A DNA stretch of 25,815 nt from Klebsormidium nitens (GCA_000708835.1 DF237727.1:8494-34308), one strand, 5' to 3'; counted from the first letter of the stretch, positions 8,315-16,373 are shown. Translations and numbers: made by a program. The notes: generated by a model not told the origin, from the sequence alone.

Positions 8315-8827
8315 TCAAAGATCGATATCTACTCTCTCCAAGTTACTCAGAACTTTGTCGAGTCTCTTGCGTAGCTTTCTCATTCGGGCTACATCTACCT
8401 GATCCATGATCCGAATGAAACGCTCTACGAGTCTTCTGATCCTCGCCACGTCTTCGACAGAGAAGTTTGGAGAACGCGTCAGAGGCGGCACCAGAGGGTC
8501 GGCACAATCACAAAAGTACAGGCTCTTCAGGCGAACTTCCGATCCATCTACCCAGCACTCGCTGCTCAGGTCTGTTGGCAGATCCTCGAACATCTCTTCG
8601 TCCAAGAGCCACCCCAACGAGCTCAATGAGGCTTCGAAATGAAAGAGATTCAAATACACGGCACGATGTGCACTATCTTTCGTCTTCTTGGTTCCCTTGT
8701 CCCTCGGGAACGAGTTCAGGATGGTGGCGAGCTCCTTCGTCGCCGCGGCGAACTCCTTCGCCTGCGTCATATGATGTCGGATCTTCTCGGCTTCCTGGGG
8801 AGTGGTTTCCTTGCGTGAGTACTTCAT
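8315..8827 (-). CDS. Hypothetical helical protein, 170 residues
   Basis: Starts at ATG 8827 and is convergent with the capsid-like gene, with only 9 nt between stops. The product is helix-rich with a basic N-terminus and a C-terminal helical segment rich in Arg, Val and Leu (about 125-168) that could form a coiled coil. A CDC-containing piece near residue 107 has no recognisable metal motif. No family is recognised. Confidence 0.7.
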   Translation of the reverse strand: MKYSRKETTPQEAEKIRHHMTQAKEFAAATKELATILNSFPRDKGTKKTKDSAHRAVYLNLFHFEASLSSLGWLLDEEMFEDLPTDLSSECWVDGSEVRLKSLYFCDCADPLVPPLTRSPNFSVEDVARIRRLVERFIRIMDQVDVARMRKLRKRLDKVLSNLERVDIDL

Positions 8828-8910
8828 CGTCGTAGGTGGACTGAATGCTCGTTTCGCAAAGTCGATGCAGCGAGCTTTGGATGAAATGCTCGCCTTATGT
8901 ACAACTACCT

Positions 8911-9035
8911 TTCGGACGCCGAAGAGTCGAAAAATGGCGTCCGATTCGGGCGCTCTTTAGGTCCTCTCACCATTTCGGGCGCCGATAGGACCTGAAGAGC
9001 GATCGTTTGATTTTCGGTCTGGCTTTTCGGACGCC
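8911..9035. repeat. TTCGGACGCC repeats and a 15-bp inverted repeat in a 266-nt gap
   Basis: The gap 8828-9093 separates divergent genes. It has TTCGGACGCC near 8912, a reversed copy near 8935, a variant near 8974 and a further copy near 9030. An inverted repeat pairs 8951-8965 with 8987-9001 (15 bp, one mismatch, 21-nt loop). No ORF in the gap looks real. The promoters of both flanking genes must lie here. Confidence 0.6.
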
Positions 9036-9093
9036 GGTCTCACAGTTACATAAGCAGCCCTTCTCGAACACTTCCTTCACACATCTCGCAGAC

Positions 9094-10494
9094 ATGGCGA
9101 AGCGAGGGCCGAGAAAGATCCACTTCCAGCACTTTCCCACCGACGTGCAAGCTCTGGTGCTCAGCAAGCTGGAGCGCCCAGATGACCTCGCGAACGCGCT
9201 GTACGCTCTGGCTCACCCGGGCAAGGTCGGCAGGGACGTGACTCAGCGAGAGGCACACACGTTCGTCGAGCGCTTCGTCTCCTCGGACGCGCCCAATCCA
9301 TGGCGCCCCGTGCTGCGAGCTTCCCTGGACGCCACGGGAACGGCGGCCTTTACCAGGCTCCGGAAGCGAATGGGAGGCATGGTAGGAGAGGCAGGTTTTG
9401 CGGTCACCCGTGGTCAACTGGGCCCGATTCGGACGGCGATCGAGAGGCGGGGCGACGAGCTCGAGGTACGGGACTCGGCCAAGAATGCCAGGCTGGACTC
9501 GGAACTGCTGCTCTTCAACCGCATCGGCTCCCTCCGCCAGGGCTGGGAAGATTGGTCCCGCAACGCCGTGGATCCGCAGTACGTGGATGTCGGGGAGATC
9601 TTCGTTGCGACCGGACGTGGGCGCTGCGTGGGCGTCGCAAACGCGGCACGTAAGGCTCCGCAGGAGAAGGCCTTGTGCAGGCCGCTTAATCTGCCCCAAC
9701 AGCTGGCCGTGAACGCGTGCGAGGGGATGGTGCAGATCATGAGCTCCCTCAGGATCAAGCTGGTCATAGACATCACCATGTCGGAGGCCGTCTACGAGGG
9801 CATGTTCCACTTCCCGCACTCCCGAGAGATCGTCAAAGAGGGAGAGAGGACGGTGGCGCGCTTCGTGGTCTGCATGATATTCGACCACAGGCGCTGTAAC
9901 CCTTGCGCGGCGGCGCACGAGAAGCTGGAGTACGAGCTGCAGAGCGACGGGACCCTCCTGTACAACGTCTGGGGAGTGCACCACGCCGACGTCGACATCC
10001 TCTCGTGGAGAGGCACGGACCCAAATACGGGTGCCCTCTTCGACACTGCGCGGTCGCGCGAACTGTTTGCAAAGGGACTCGAGAAGCTGATCACCAACAT
10101 CCGACACCCAGACCTCGGGCAACACAAGCTGGAGGTCTGGGGCTGTCGCACCATGGTGCAGATCGAGACGAAGGAGCTCGGGTGCCCCATCTTGCAGGAT
10201 CGCATCTCTTCCATACAGGAGGTGGAGGAAGATTTCCTATCCGATGACGAGGGCGACAGCCTCTACGTCAAGCTGGACTGGGGGCGTCTCTTCCGCATCC
10301 TGATCATCCAGCAGACCCTGGGCCCGAGCACGCTGAGCTTCGGGTTCCTCAGGGAGCCGTGCGGCCTCGACACGGAATGGTGCCACTGGATGCACGGCTG
10401 TTCTAAGATACCCACCGCTAAGTTCGGGGCACGCATGCAGGAGCTGCTAGGCGGAGCGCGCGTAGGCAGGAAGAAGCGCAAGCGAGTAGCCTGA
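9094..10494 (+). CDS. Hypothetical protein with possible N-terminal F-box-like motif, 466 residues
   Basis: The first ATG in frame is 9094; the frame is open upstream to a TTG, but 9094 is a better start. Residues 10-45 (FPTDVQALVLSKLERPDDLANALYAL-type pattern) resemble an F-box, the motif that binds Skp1 in ubiquitin ligases and is common in giant viruses. The remaining ~400 residues are not recognised; they contain a CDHRRCNPC-like Cys group near residue 265-275 and a very basic tail (GRKKRKRVA) that would serve as a nuclear localisation signal. The F-box call is tentative; the gene itself is well supported by length and codon pattern. Confidence 0.75.
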   Translation: MAKRGPRKIHFQHFPTDVQALVLSKLERPDDLANALYALAHPGKVGRDVTQREAHTFVERFVSSDAPNPWRPVLRASLDATGTAAFTRLRKRMGGMVGEAGFAVTRGQLGPIRTAIERRGDELEVRDSAKNARLDSELLLFNRIGSLRQGWEDWSRNAVDPQYVDVGEIFVATGRGRCVGVANAARKAPQEKALCRPLNLPQQLAVNACEGMVQIMSSLRIKLVIDITMSEAVYEGMFHFPHSREIVKEGERTVARFVVCMIFDHRRCNPCAAAHEKLEYELQSDGTLLYNVWGVHHADVDILSWRGTDPNTGALFDTARSRELFAKGLEKLITNIRHPDLGQHKLEVWGCRTMVQIETKELGCPILQDRISSIQEVEEDFLSDDEGDSLYVKLDWGRLFRILIIQQTLGPSTLSFGFLREPCGLDTEWCHWMHGCSKIPTAKFGARMQELLGGARVGRKKRKRVA

Positions 10495-10521
10495 AACATT
10501 CTCTGAGACAGAACGTAGGAT

Positions 10522-11041
10522 ATGGCAGAAAGGAAAGCAATACTTGCTCATCGACAATAGGTCCAGAGACGTGACCCTGGATGTTCAAGAGTCTAAGAAC
10601 GTGGGTGGCAACGCCGCACCATTTCAATATGCATTGTCTCTCAGTAGTCTGGGCGTCGGCCCTATCACGAACGTAAAGAGTCTGACGATCAAAGCCGTCA
10701 CCATGGCCCGCCCTCAGACCGAGGATTGGGTCAGCCTGTACATAGAACCTTCCCTCTCCAGCAACGTGTATTGCACCGACGATGGGACCACCAATGCAAC
10801 CATGATCATCGCATTCGAAAACTATTTCGCAGACAATTCAAGCGTATGCGTTAGAGCAGATAACTTATTCGGTGCCACTCAAGTATTCGTGCCACCTCTT
10901 CCCAAGTTGGATAGGTTGAACGTGACATTCAAGAAATTCGGGGGGTTACCCCTCACCGAAACCGACTTTCGGAGAGCGAATACAGACATCGTTCCTTTCT
11001 GGGACAGGCACACTATATTCATGGAGATAGTCACATCTTAG
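10522..11041 (+). CDS. Probable virion protein of the NCLDV 'DSRDR-like' type, start region frameshifted
   Basis: The long frame is open from upstream but has no ATG near its start; the only candidate initiation in it is TTG 10544. An ATG at 10522 lies one base out of frame. It reads MAERKAI and would continue as LLIDNRSRDV if one base near 10541-10543 were absent. The text LIDNRSRDVTL, followed by a hydrophobic-charged stretch ITNVKSLTIKAVTM, resembles the N-terminal pattern of NCLDV virion proteins (ID-R-R, then NV-S--L), as also in the gene at 19708-20409. So this is likely the same fold: a jelly-roll-like minor capsid component. The AACATTCT block 24 nt before 10522 supports that ATG. The frameshift may be a sequencing error or real damage. 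Confidence 0.6.
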
Positions 11042-11404
11042 CTACACCCCTAGCTTCAACCAGTCCCTAGCCTTATTCAACTGTCTCTTCAAGTCGGCCA
11101 CCTCCTGCTGGTGCTGTTGCATGAGCCACTTATAATGCTCCTTTGCGATCTGGTGATGCCCCACCGCAAGATGCTTCCTAGCCTCTGCCTCACTAGCGCA
11201 CCTCTTGAGTGTCCCCAGCTCCCTTATCAGCCTCTCCGTCTCGCTATTCAGCTCCGAAGCTCTCCGTAGCTCGGCTCTCAGCTGCTCGTTCTCCTCCAAA
11301 GCTGCATCCCGCTCTTTCTCCACCCCTCTGAGCTGCTGCAGAAGCTCCTTCTTCTCTCTTTCCAGCAGAAATCTCCTCGCCAATTCTTCTGCCAGTGCTG
11401 CCAT
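11042..11404 (-). CDS. Coiled-coil protein, 120 residues
   Basis: Starts at ATG 11404, with its stop next to that of the 10522 gene on the other strand. Nearly the whole protein is a charged heptad-type helix (residues 5-80 rich in Glu, Leu, Arg), followed by a His/Gln-rich helix. It probably dimerises through a coiled coil. No more specific function can be read. It lies 6 nt downstream of the U-box gene on the same strand. Confidence 0.75.
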   Translation of the reverse strand: MAALAEELARRFLLEREKKELLQQLRGVEKERDAALEENEQLRAELRRASELNSETERLIRELGTLKRCASEAEARKHLAVGHHQIAKEHYKWLMQQHQQEVADLKRQLNKARDWLKLGV

Positions 11405-11410
11405 CAGCCC

Positions 11411-11944
11411 CTAATACCTTGCACTGTGGTTGATCAAATACCTTTCTTCCAGAGGCTTGTACTTTGCGACTGCTTCCCTGAGATTGATGTTGCTAATCAG
11501 CTGCCGAATGTGCAATTCACTGCGCGTGAAAGGGTCTATGGGCGTTGCTGCCAGCCATCTGATGATGTTCTTCCTGTCGAAGCTCTGACCGGAGATCGGA
11601 CTGATCACCGGATCGTCCAACCATCCACCTGAAATCGGGCAACGAAATGGTTCGGGAATATCCTCTCGGGCGGCGATGTTGGCTTCCTGAATCTGAATGA
11701 TTCTATCGTATGCCTTTCTTCCGAGCATGCCCCAATCAGCGAGTTCACCATCAAGTTTCATCGACTCCAACGCCTGCTGCAGTCGCTTCAAGACGCCTCT
11801 TTCGCTTACGTCATCTAGATCGGCAGCACGTACTTCAGCGACTGTCGTCAGTCCGGCCCTCTGGAAGAGTTCGAGCAGTCGGCCACGGCCCATTATCTTC
11901 AAGTCGACCAGGTCAGCACTTCTGGGCATGTTTTGTTGTACCAT
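11411..11944 (-). CDS. U-box domain protein (putative E3 ubiquitin ligase)
   Basis: Start chosen at ATG 11944; the frame is open three codons further to a TTG. The 177-residue protein has a C-terminal U-box at about residues 94-160: IPEPFRCPISGGWLDDPVI, then SGQSFDRKNIIRWL, then PFTRSEL. These are the hallmark U-box hydrophobic and Pro/Thr positions (CPI, DPV, S-G-S-DR--I--WL, P-T). U-boxes recruit E2 ubiquitin-conjugating enzymes. The N-terminal ~70 residues contain a helical segment (LLELFQRAGLTTVAEVRAADLDDV) resembling a helix-hairpin-helix or SAM-type fold. It likely diverts host ubiquitination. Confidence 0.88.
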   Translation of the reverse strand: MVQQNMPRSADLVDLKIMGRGRLLELFQRAGLTTVAEVRAADLDDVSERGVLKRLQQALESMKLDGELADWGMLGRKAYDRIIQIQEANIAAREDIPEPFRCPISGGWLDDPVISPISGQSFDRKNIIRWLAATPIDPFTRSELHIRQLISNINLREAVAKYKPLEERYLINHSARY

Positions 11945-12051
11945 CTCTGACAAAAAGGTTTGAGTCGTTTACAACCGTCCGATACGAAAAGTGAAGGCAC
12001 ACAGGTACGAAAGGGCTACTTTCATCATAGTGTCATCTGCTGACCTGTATA

Positions 12052-12200
12052 TGACGTCACTATCGTGCTAATCCCACGTGAATATCTAATCGGACGGCTG
12101 TCCATCCTGTCGCTGAGTTGTCAAACCCCCAGGCTTCTAGGGCAGTCCTTTCGTGGATATCAGGGCAGTCCTCCTGGAAGGTCTTCGGAAACCTATAAAA
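12052..12200 (+). promoter_or_regulatory. Eukaryote-like promoter of the SMP gene (CRE, G-box, TATA)
   Basis: TGACGTCA (12052-12059, the CRE/bZIP palindrome), CACGTG (12075-12080, the G-box/E-box) and TATAAAA (12194-12200) lie in order upstream of ATG 12302. The element GGGCAGTCCT occurs twice near 12142-12175. Such bZIP/bHLH sites are common in cellular stress genes. They set this region apart from the short viral promoters elsewhere. The 11945-12051 stretch holds nothing else I can name. Confidence 0.5.
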
Positions 12201-12301
12201 GCAAAGTTGGGGCTGGTGCTTTCATTCATTTTCAGGAAGTCCACATCCTGCCATCAGCAACCATTTTTCCGTCTGCCGAATACAAGCCCTCCAACAGAAT
12301 C

Positions 12302-12469
12302 ATGCCTGAAAAGGCCCCCATGACTGGTGACGCCGCATCCAGGATCCAGTCGGCCACCGCAAAGGCTGGTGATGGAGGGGTGTCAAAGGGTAGCTTTGCG
12401 GCAAGGGCTCAAAGTGCGGCTGCTACCAATGTCAACACCGGCGTGTCCCAGCCTTCTGGAAAGAAGTAG
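12302..12469 (+). CDS. Small SMP-domain protein (seed maturation / LEA type)
   Basis: ATG 12302 gives a 55-residue protein; the same frame is open upstream to 12065, but no family similarity extends there. The core MTGDAASRIQSATAK, then KGSFAARAQSAAATN, matches the seed-maturation-protein domain (M---DA-RIQSA-AK then G-FAARAQSA). In plants and fungi such proteins are hydrophilic and linked to desiccation or stress tolerance. The product is Ala/Ser/Lys-rich with no membrane segment. This would be an unusual gene for a giant virus. Together with its promoter and intron-like 3' region it looks like recently acquired, or flanking, eukaryotic DNA. Confidence 0.8.
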   Translation: MPEKAPMTGDAASRIQSATAKAGDGGVSKGSFAARAQSAAATNVNTGVSQPSGKK

Positions 12470-12476
12470 CTGCCGC

Positions 12477-12600
12477 GTAAGTATATCTTTGGGCATCTCT
12501 CTCAAGAATCTGCTTGTCAACTCATTTATGCATCCTGTCTATGATATGCACCGTCTGAACAGGAAGCCTGAGCTAACCATGTGATGCTCTCTATGTTCAG
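12477..12600 (+). other. Intron-like segment after the SMP stop codon
   Basis: The segment starts GTAAGT (12477-12482), has a branch-point-like GCTAAC (12572-12577) 23 nt before its end, and ends TTCAG at 12600. That is a near-ideal short spliceosomal intron of 124 nt. It starts 7 nt after the SMP stop codon, so it would be a 3'-UTR intron. The 3' half is duplicated around 12703-12740. Confidence 0.5.
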
Positions 12601-12850
12601 GACCTTTCGGTTCTTGAGTCCTGTGGGATAGTTTGGGTGGACATTGTGAAGCTCCAGTAGAGGCGGAATGCACCGCACCATCTCAAGAACTGTAGGGTCC
12701 TGAGGAAGCCTGAGCTAACGATGCGTTCCTTGTTTCTTCAGGACCTTACAGTTCTTGAGATAGTCCCACGGCATCGAGTACTCAGCAGGGTTGGTTGGAG
12801 ATTGTAATGCTCAGTGGAGGCGGATTGTACTTGAGGTATGAGGGACATAT
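12561..12850 (+). repeat. Imperfect tandem duplication (~142 nt period)
   Basis: Two copies start AGGAAGCCTGAGCTAAC at 12561 and 12703, and both continue to TTCAGGACCTT then GTTCTTGAG (about 57 nt each). The following parts are also related: ATTGTGAAGCTCCAGTAGAGG near 12640-12660 and the matching ATTGTAATGCTCAGTGGAGG near 12800-12820, each followed by CGGA. The duplication includes an intron-like branch point and 3' splice site in each copy. Confidence 0.7.
12680..12761. repeat. Long hairpin: 24-bp inverted repeat
   Basis: Positions 12680-12703 pair with 12738-12761 with one mismatch in 24, around a 34-nt loop. The stem contains CTCAAGAACTGTAGGGTCC and its complement. The loop holds an intron-like branch point. 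It could be a structured RNA element, a mobile-element end or a recombination product. Confidence 0.75.
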
Positions 12851-12931
12851 GACGCTTTGATTGGCAAGTACCAGGATAGTCGCATGGCCCAGACATGTTC
12901 TTGCCAGCAGGGTACGTACAGTCTGTTCAGA

Positions 12932-13610
12932 NNNNNNNNNNNNNNNNNNNNNNNNNNNNNNNNNNNNNNNNNNNNNNNNNNNNNNNNNNNNNNNNNNNNN
13001 NNNNNNNNNNNNNNNNNNNNNNNNNNNNNNNNNNNNNNNNNNNNNNNNNNNNNNNNNNNNNNNNNNNNNNNNNNNNNNNNNNNNNNNNNNNNNNNNNNNN
13101 NNNNNNNNNNNNNNNNNNNNNNNNNNNNNNNNNNNNNNNNNNNNNNNNNNNNNNNNNNNNNNNNNNNNNNNNNNNNNNNNNNNNNNNNNNNNNNNNNNNN
13201 NNNNNNNNNNNNNNNNNNNNNNNNNNNNNNNNNNNNNNNNNNNNNNNNNNNNNNNNNNNNNNNNNNNNNNNNNNNNNNNNNNNNNNNNNNNNNNNNNNNN
13301 NNNNNNNNNNNNNNNNNNNNNNNNNNNNNNNNNNNNNNNNNNNNNNNNNNNNNNNNNNNNNNNNNNNNNNNNNNNNNNNNNNNNNNNNNNNNNNNNNNNN
13401 NNNNNNNNNNNNNNNNNNNNNNNNNNNNNNNNNNNNNNNNNNNNNNNNNNNNNNNNNNNNNNNNNNNNNNNNNNNNNNNNNNNNNNNNNNNNNNNNNNNN
13501 NNNNNNNNNNNNNNNNNNNNNNNNNNNNNNNNNNNNNNNNNNNNNNNNNNNNNNNNNNNNNNNNNNNNNNNNNNNNNNNNNNNNNNNNNNNNNNNNNNNN
13601 NNNNNNNNNN
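12932..13610. other. Assembly gap (679 N)
   Basis: An unbroken run of N. It is bordered on the right by TTCGGA tandem repeats, so the gap probably hides more of that array. Open frames that cross it are artefacts of N being read as open. Confidence 0.99.
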
Positions 13611-13760
13611 CGGATACTTGCTTTCGGACGCATTGTTTCGGATACTTGCTTTCGGATGCTTCCGCTGTGATATGCCTTTCGGATGCTTCCGCTGTGATAT
13701 GCCTTTCGGATGCTCCGATGCTCCCAAGCTCTCGGACGAGACCTTCGGACGCCGATTTCT
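13611..13760 (+). repeat. TTCGGA tandem repeat array
   Basis: Right of the gap, a 27-nt unit beginning TTCGGATGCTTCCGCTG repeats exactly at 13651-13677 and 13678-13704, with a partial third copy from 13705. Shorter related units (TTCGGATACTTGCT, TTCGGACGCATTGT) precede it, and degenerate TCGGACG copies follow at 13731 and 13744. The core is the same as in the other intergenic clusters. Confidence 0.85.
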
Positions 13761-13763
13761 CGC

Positions 13764-13790
13764 GTGCCATTTTATTCTGGACAAAGTGTA
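13764..13790 (+). repeat. Second copy of the 27-nt block found at 2144-2170
   Basis: It matches the upstream block of the 2181 gene at 24 of 27 positions and again lies just after TTCGGACG repeats. No gene starts directly downstream. The stretch 13791-13955 holds only a TATA-like TATATAG at about 13940, 16 nt before the expansin ATG; I see nothing else in it. Confidence 0.6.
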
Positions 13791-13955
13791 ATATTCTGCT
13801 GCATAGAAAGGGGACAGAGAGTGATGCGAAACATGTATCCTGGCCATTGTTGAAAGTCTGTATCAGTCATCTTTTGCTGATTACGCTGCATTGCATTGTG
13901 CTCGACGGGGGTGTAAGGCTTGAAAATAATAATCTTGCTATATAGTACCCTTGGC

Positions 13956-14897
13956 ATGCGAAGTCAGCCACAATGTAGCATTATATGCAAACCCTTGGTT
14001 CTCTTCGCCACCTTCGCTACCCTCGCGCTGATGCCGAATCATGTCCTGTGTGGAAGGATGTTAAGATCCAGTGATGGTTTCGAGACGTGGACCGATAAAA
14101 TAGGTGATGCTAATGCTACGATGCCCGAACGGAGGAGTACTCTTGGCTTTGGTGATTCTGCTCCCGTCACGGTGACTTTCTACTCTAGCCCCGGCATGGA
14201 CTGTGCGACCGGCAACGGTCAGTGCGGGTATGGTTCGGACGTCAATGGAGATACGGACTTTGTCAAGACCAGCTTGTACCCTCTGCATGTCGCTTCTGGG
14301 AATTATGATTTTTTGGGAGGTTGCTCGAGTTGTGGAATTCTGTCATACAACGGTAAATCACGAGGGTATAGTGTGACCGATATCACTGATGCCATCGATT
14401 CTCTCGGTGACCGTGCCTGGCCTCCTCAGGGAAGTCACATAGACATGTGCTGCAATGAGTTTGACTGGTTCCAAAGTCTCAGAGACGGAAGTGGTAACGT
14501 CAACTGCAACAACGGTGGCATCTTCACGGGGTCATGGACGCGCGTGCCATGCGAGAGTCTGGGAAGCCCAAATTATCCAGACAACGACCATTTCGTGGTG
14601 CGCACCGAAGCTTGGAACAGGTGGGCCAAGGCGATTGTGCCATCACGACTTCACGGTGTAGGAGAAGTCAAGCAAGTCGACTTCGAAACGCGTAACGGAG
14701 GGTTCAAGAAGGGAGAGAAGGTTGCAGGTTGGGGGGGTTGGTACACGCCGAATGGAGACCTCTCCGGTCAAGGAGGCGTCAATCTCATCATCACCATGGC
14801 AGATGGAAGCGTGGTGAAAACCGTTGATTTCCCAATGCCCTCATTTGAAGTGTGGAAGACTGGCGATGTTTATGATATTCCATACCCAACCGTCTAA
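13956..14897 (+). CDS. Secreted expansin-like protein (double-psi beta-barrel + C-terminal domain)
   Basis: Start set at ATG 13956; the frame is open to a TTG at 13920. The 313-residue protein has an N-terminal hydrophobic segment (about 13-33, LVLFATFATLAL) typical of a signal peptide. The expansin D1 (double-psi beta-barrel) core spans about 72-199. It has TFYSSPG, then GQCGYG (88-93), Cys pairs in GGCSSCGILSYNG, the DIT segment, HIDMCCNEFDWF (161-172) and the closing GIFTGSWTRVPC (188-199), the expansin RVPC signature. Residues 210-313 match the position of the D2/CBM63 carbohydrate-binding domain. Expansins loosen cellulose or chitin walls without hydrolysis. In this context it could aid entry or exit through a host wall or cyst. 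A few key residues are substituted, so activity is unproven. Confidence 0.8.
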   Translation: MRSQPQCSIICKPLVLFATFATLALMPNHVLCGRMLRSSDGFETWTDKIGDANATMPERRSTLGFGDSAPVTVTFYSSPGMDCATGNGQCGYGSDVNGDTDFVKTSLYPLHVASGNYDFLGGCSSCGILSYNGKSRGYSVTDITDAIDSLGDRAWPPQGSHIDMCCNEFDWFQSLRDGSGNVNCNNGGIFTGSWTRVPCESLGSPNYPDNDHFVVRTEAWNRWAKAIVPSRLHGVGEVKQVDFETRNGGFKKGEKVAGWGGWYTPNGDLSGQGGVNLIITMADGSVVKTVDFPMPSFEVWKTGDVYDIPYPTV

Positions 14898-14911
14898 GCT
14901 ACCGTTTCCTT

Positions 14912-16335
14912 CTAGGTAGAGTCGTAAAATAATTTCTCTTCCACGAACGATTTTTCTGGGATGTTTGCTACATGGTACAGGAAGCGATCTACCAACTTCG
15001 ACACCCTATTCTCGTAGTCCTTCTTGTCTTTCAAGAGCATGGCGCCATTGGCCTTATGAAGGCCGAAGCACGAGTTTCTGCGCGCCCCCTGCTCATCTAC
15101 ATATCCGTCCGGATTGAAACGAAGCATGACGGTAGGCCGGTTCGCCACGGACTCCAATATCATCATGTTCCGCTTGTTCTCGCATGAGTACGAACCCTAA
15201 AACCCCCCTTATGCTGATTCTCGTCGTTCTCTATCACGATGACGTGCGTGAGTAAGTCCACGAAGACGTCGGGGCGGATCGCGTGGCACGTCTCGCCGTC
15301 GATCCGCTTGTTGAAGTCGAGCTCGAACTCCGGCAGCAACTGCTTCAGCTCTTCGCGCAGCGCTCTCTCCTTGGTCAGGCAGTTGTTCACGACGGGGGCG
15401 TCCGGAAAGAGGTGCATCCGGCACGGTAGGCAATACTCGAGATGATTGGCGATCAGTGTATCGCATAGTGCGCCGCTGCATTTTCTGCACGTACTTATCA
15501 TGTCTGGTGTCTTATGCTTCAAACATCGCTTCGCTTCGTGTCGCTTTGACCCCACCAGGGCGAATGATGCGATCGTCTGGCAACCTGCTATCTCGCACTT
15601 TGTTGACTTCACATTGATCATACCCTCGTCTTCATGTTTGTAACAACGCGTGTGCTTAGCCCCTGGCGGCCCGAAGTTTGCCGTCGTAGAACATCCGGGT
15701 TCATCGCAGTAAGTTGCACAAAGATTGGTCATGATGTCGTCTTTGTGCTTAGAGCAGCGCGTCCGATGTCCTCCAAGTAATCCAAACGATGCCCTCTTCT
15801 CACAGACGGTCACTTCGCACTTTCTGGCACCGAGATCGACCATGTCATCGTCTTTGTGCCTCGAACAGCGAGTCGGCTTCTCTCCAGCACGACCGAACTT
15901 GGGTTGCGTGGAGCACCCGTCGACACCACAGCGCTTCGCACCAAAAAGTATCATCTTTTCCTCCTTGTGCTTCGTGCATCGACACTTCTTCTTTCCAGCG
16001 AATCCGTAAGAAGCAGCCGTGGGGCAGCCCTTGAAGGTGCACCGTGCAGCAGAGAGACATGTCATGCCCGCTTCCTGGTGTTTCGAGCAGCGGCGTCGCG
16101 CCTTCCCCTCGAAGCCGAAGTTTGCAGACTTCCCGCAGCCCTCTACAACACATCGTGTCGCCTTGAAATTTATCATGTCGATAGCCTTGTGGGTGGAGCA
16201 GCGTGTCGCTTTTTTGTTCCCACGCTCTCCGTACGTTGGTTGCTTCTTGCATCCGACTGTTTCACAGAGCCTGCGGGGTCTGGGGTTGCGGGCCATCTCG
16301 GACGCTACGTGGTATCCTGCCTTACCCCTACCCAT
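14912..16335 (-). CDS. EsV-1-7 repeat protein with C-terminal nuclease-like domain, broken by a frameshift
   Basis: ATG 16335 opens a 390-residue frame with seven EsV-1-7 cysteine repeats (roughly residues 18-285). Each follows C-x4-C, then a Phe/Tyr-Gly motif, G-K, RC--H and a trailing M, as in GCSTQPKFGRAGEKPTRCSRH. A Cys-rich linker (TCRKCSGALCD, CLPCRMH) precedes a domain with RPDVFVD and VIENDENQH, the start of a restriction-endonuclease-like fold. Frame is lost near 15193-15209, in a stretch of homopolymers. The second frame then continues with SCENKRNMMILE, then NRPTVMLRFNPDGY, and on to 14912: the missing rest of the same domain. A single base change of length would rejoin them. EsV-1-7 proteins occur in brown algae, oomycetes and large DNA viruses and are thought to bind zinc. 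Confidence 0.85.
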
Positions 16336-16373
16336 CCCTCGCCCTAAATAGAGTCACTTCCGGACCCACGTGC

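Noticed and set aside
9046-10125. Minus-strand ORF of 359 codons opposite the 9094 gene
   Set aside because: Antisense shadow of a GC-rich gene; no promoter, and composition typical of mirrored codons.
13611-13714. Tandem repeats considered as a CRISPR array
   Set aside because: Units follow one another directly without unique spacers, and no cas genes are present; this is a simple tandem repeat.
12782-13945. Several long ORFs crossing the N gap on both strands
   Set aside because: They are open only because N cannot encode a stop; the readable parts are repeat translations.
15191-15206. Telomere-like CCCTAAAACCC text
   Set aside because: Only about one unit is present and it falls within the coding region of the EsV-1-7/nuclease gene; likely chance.
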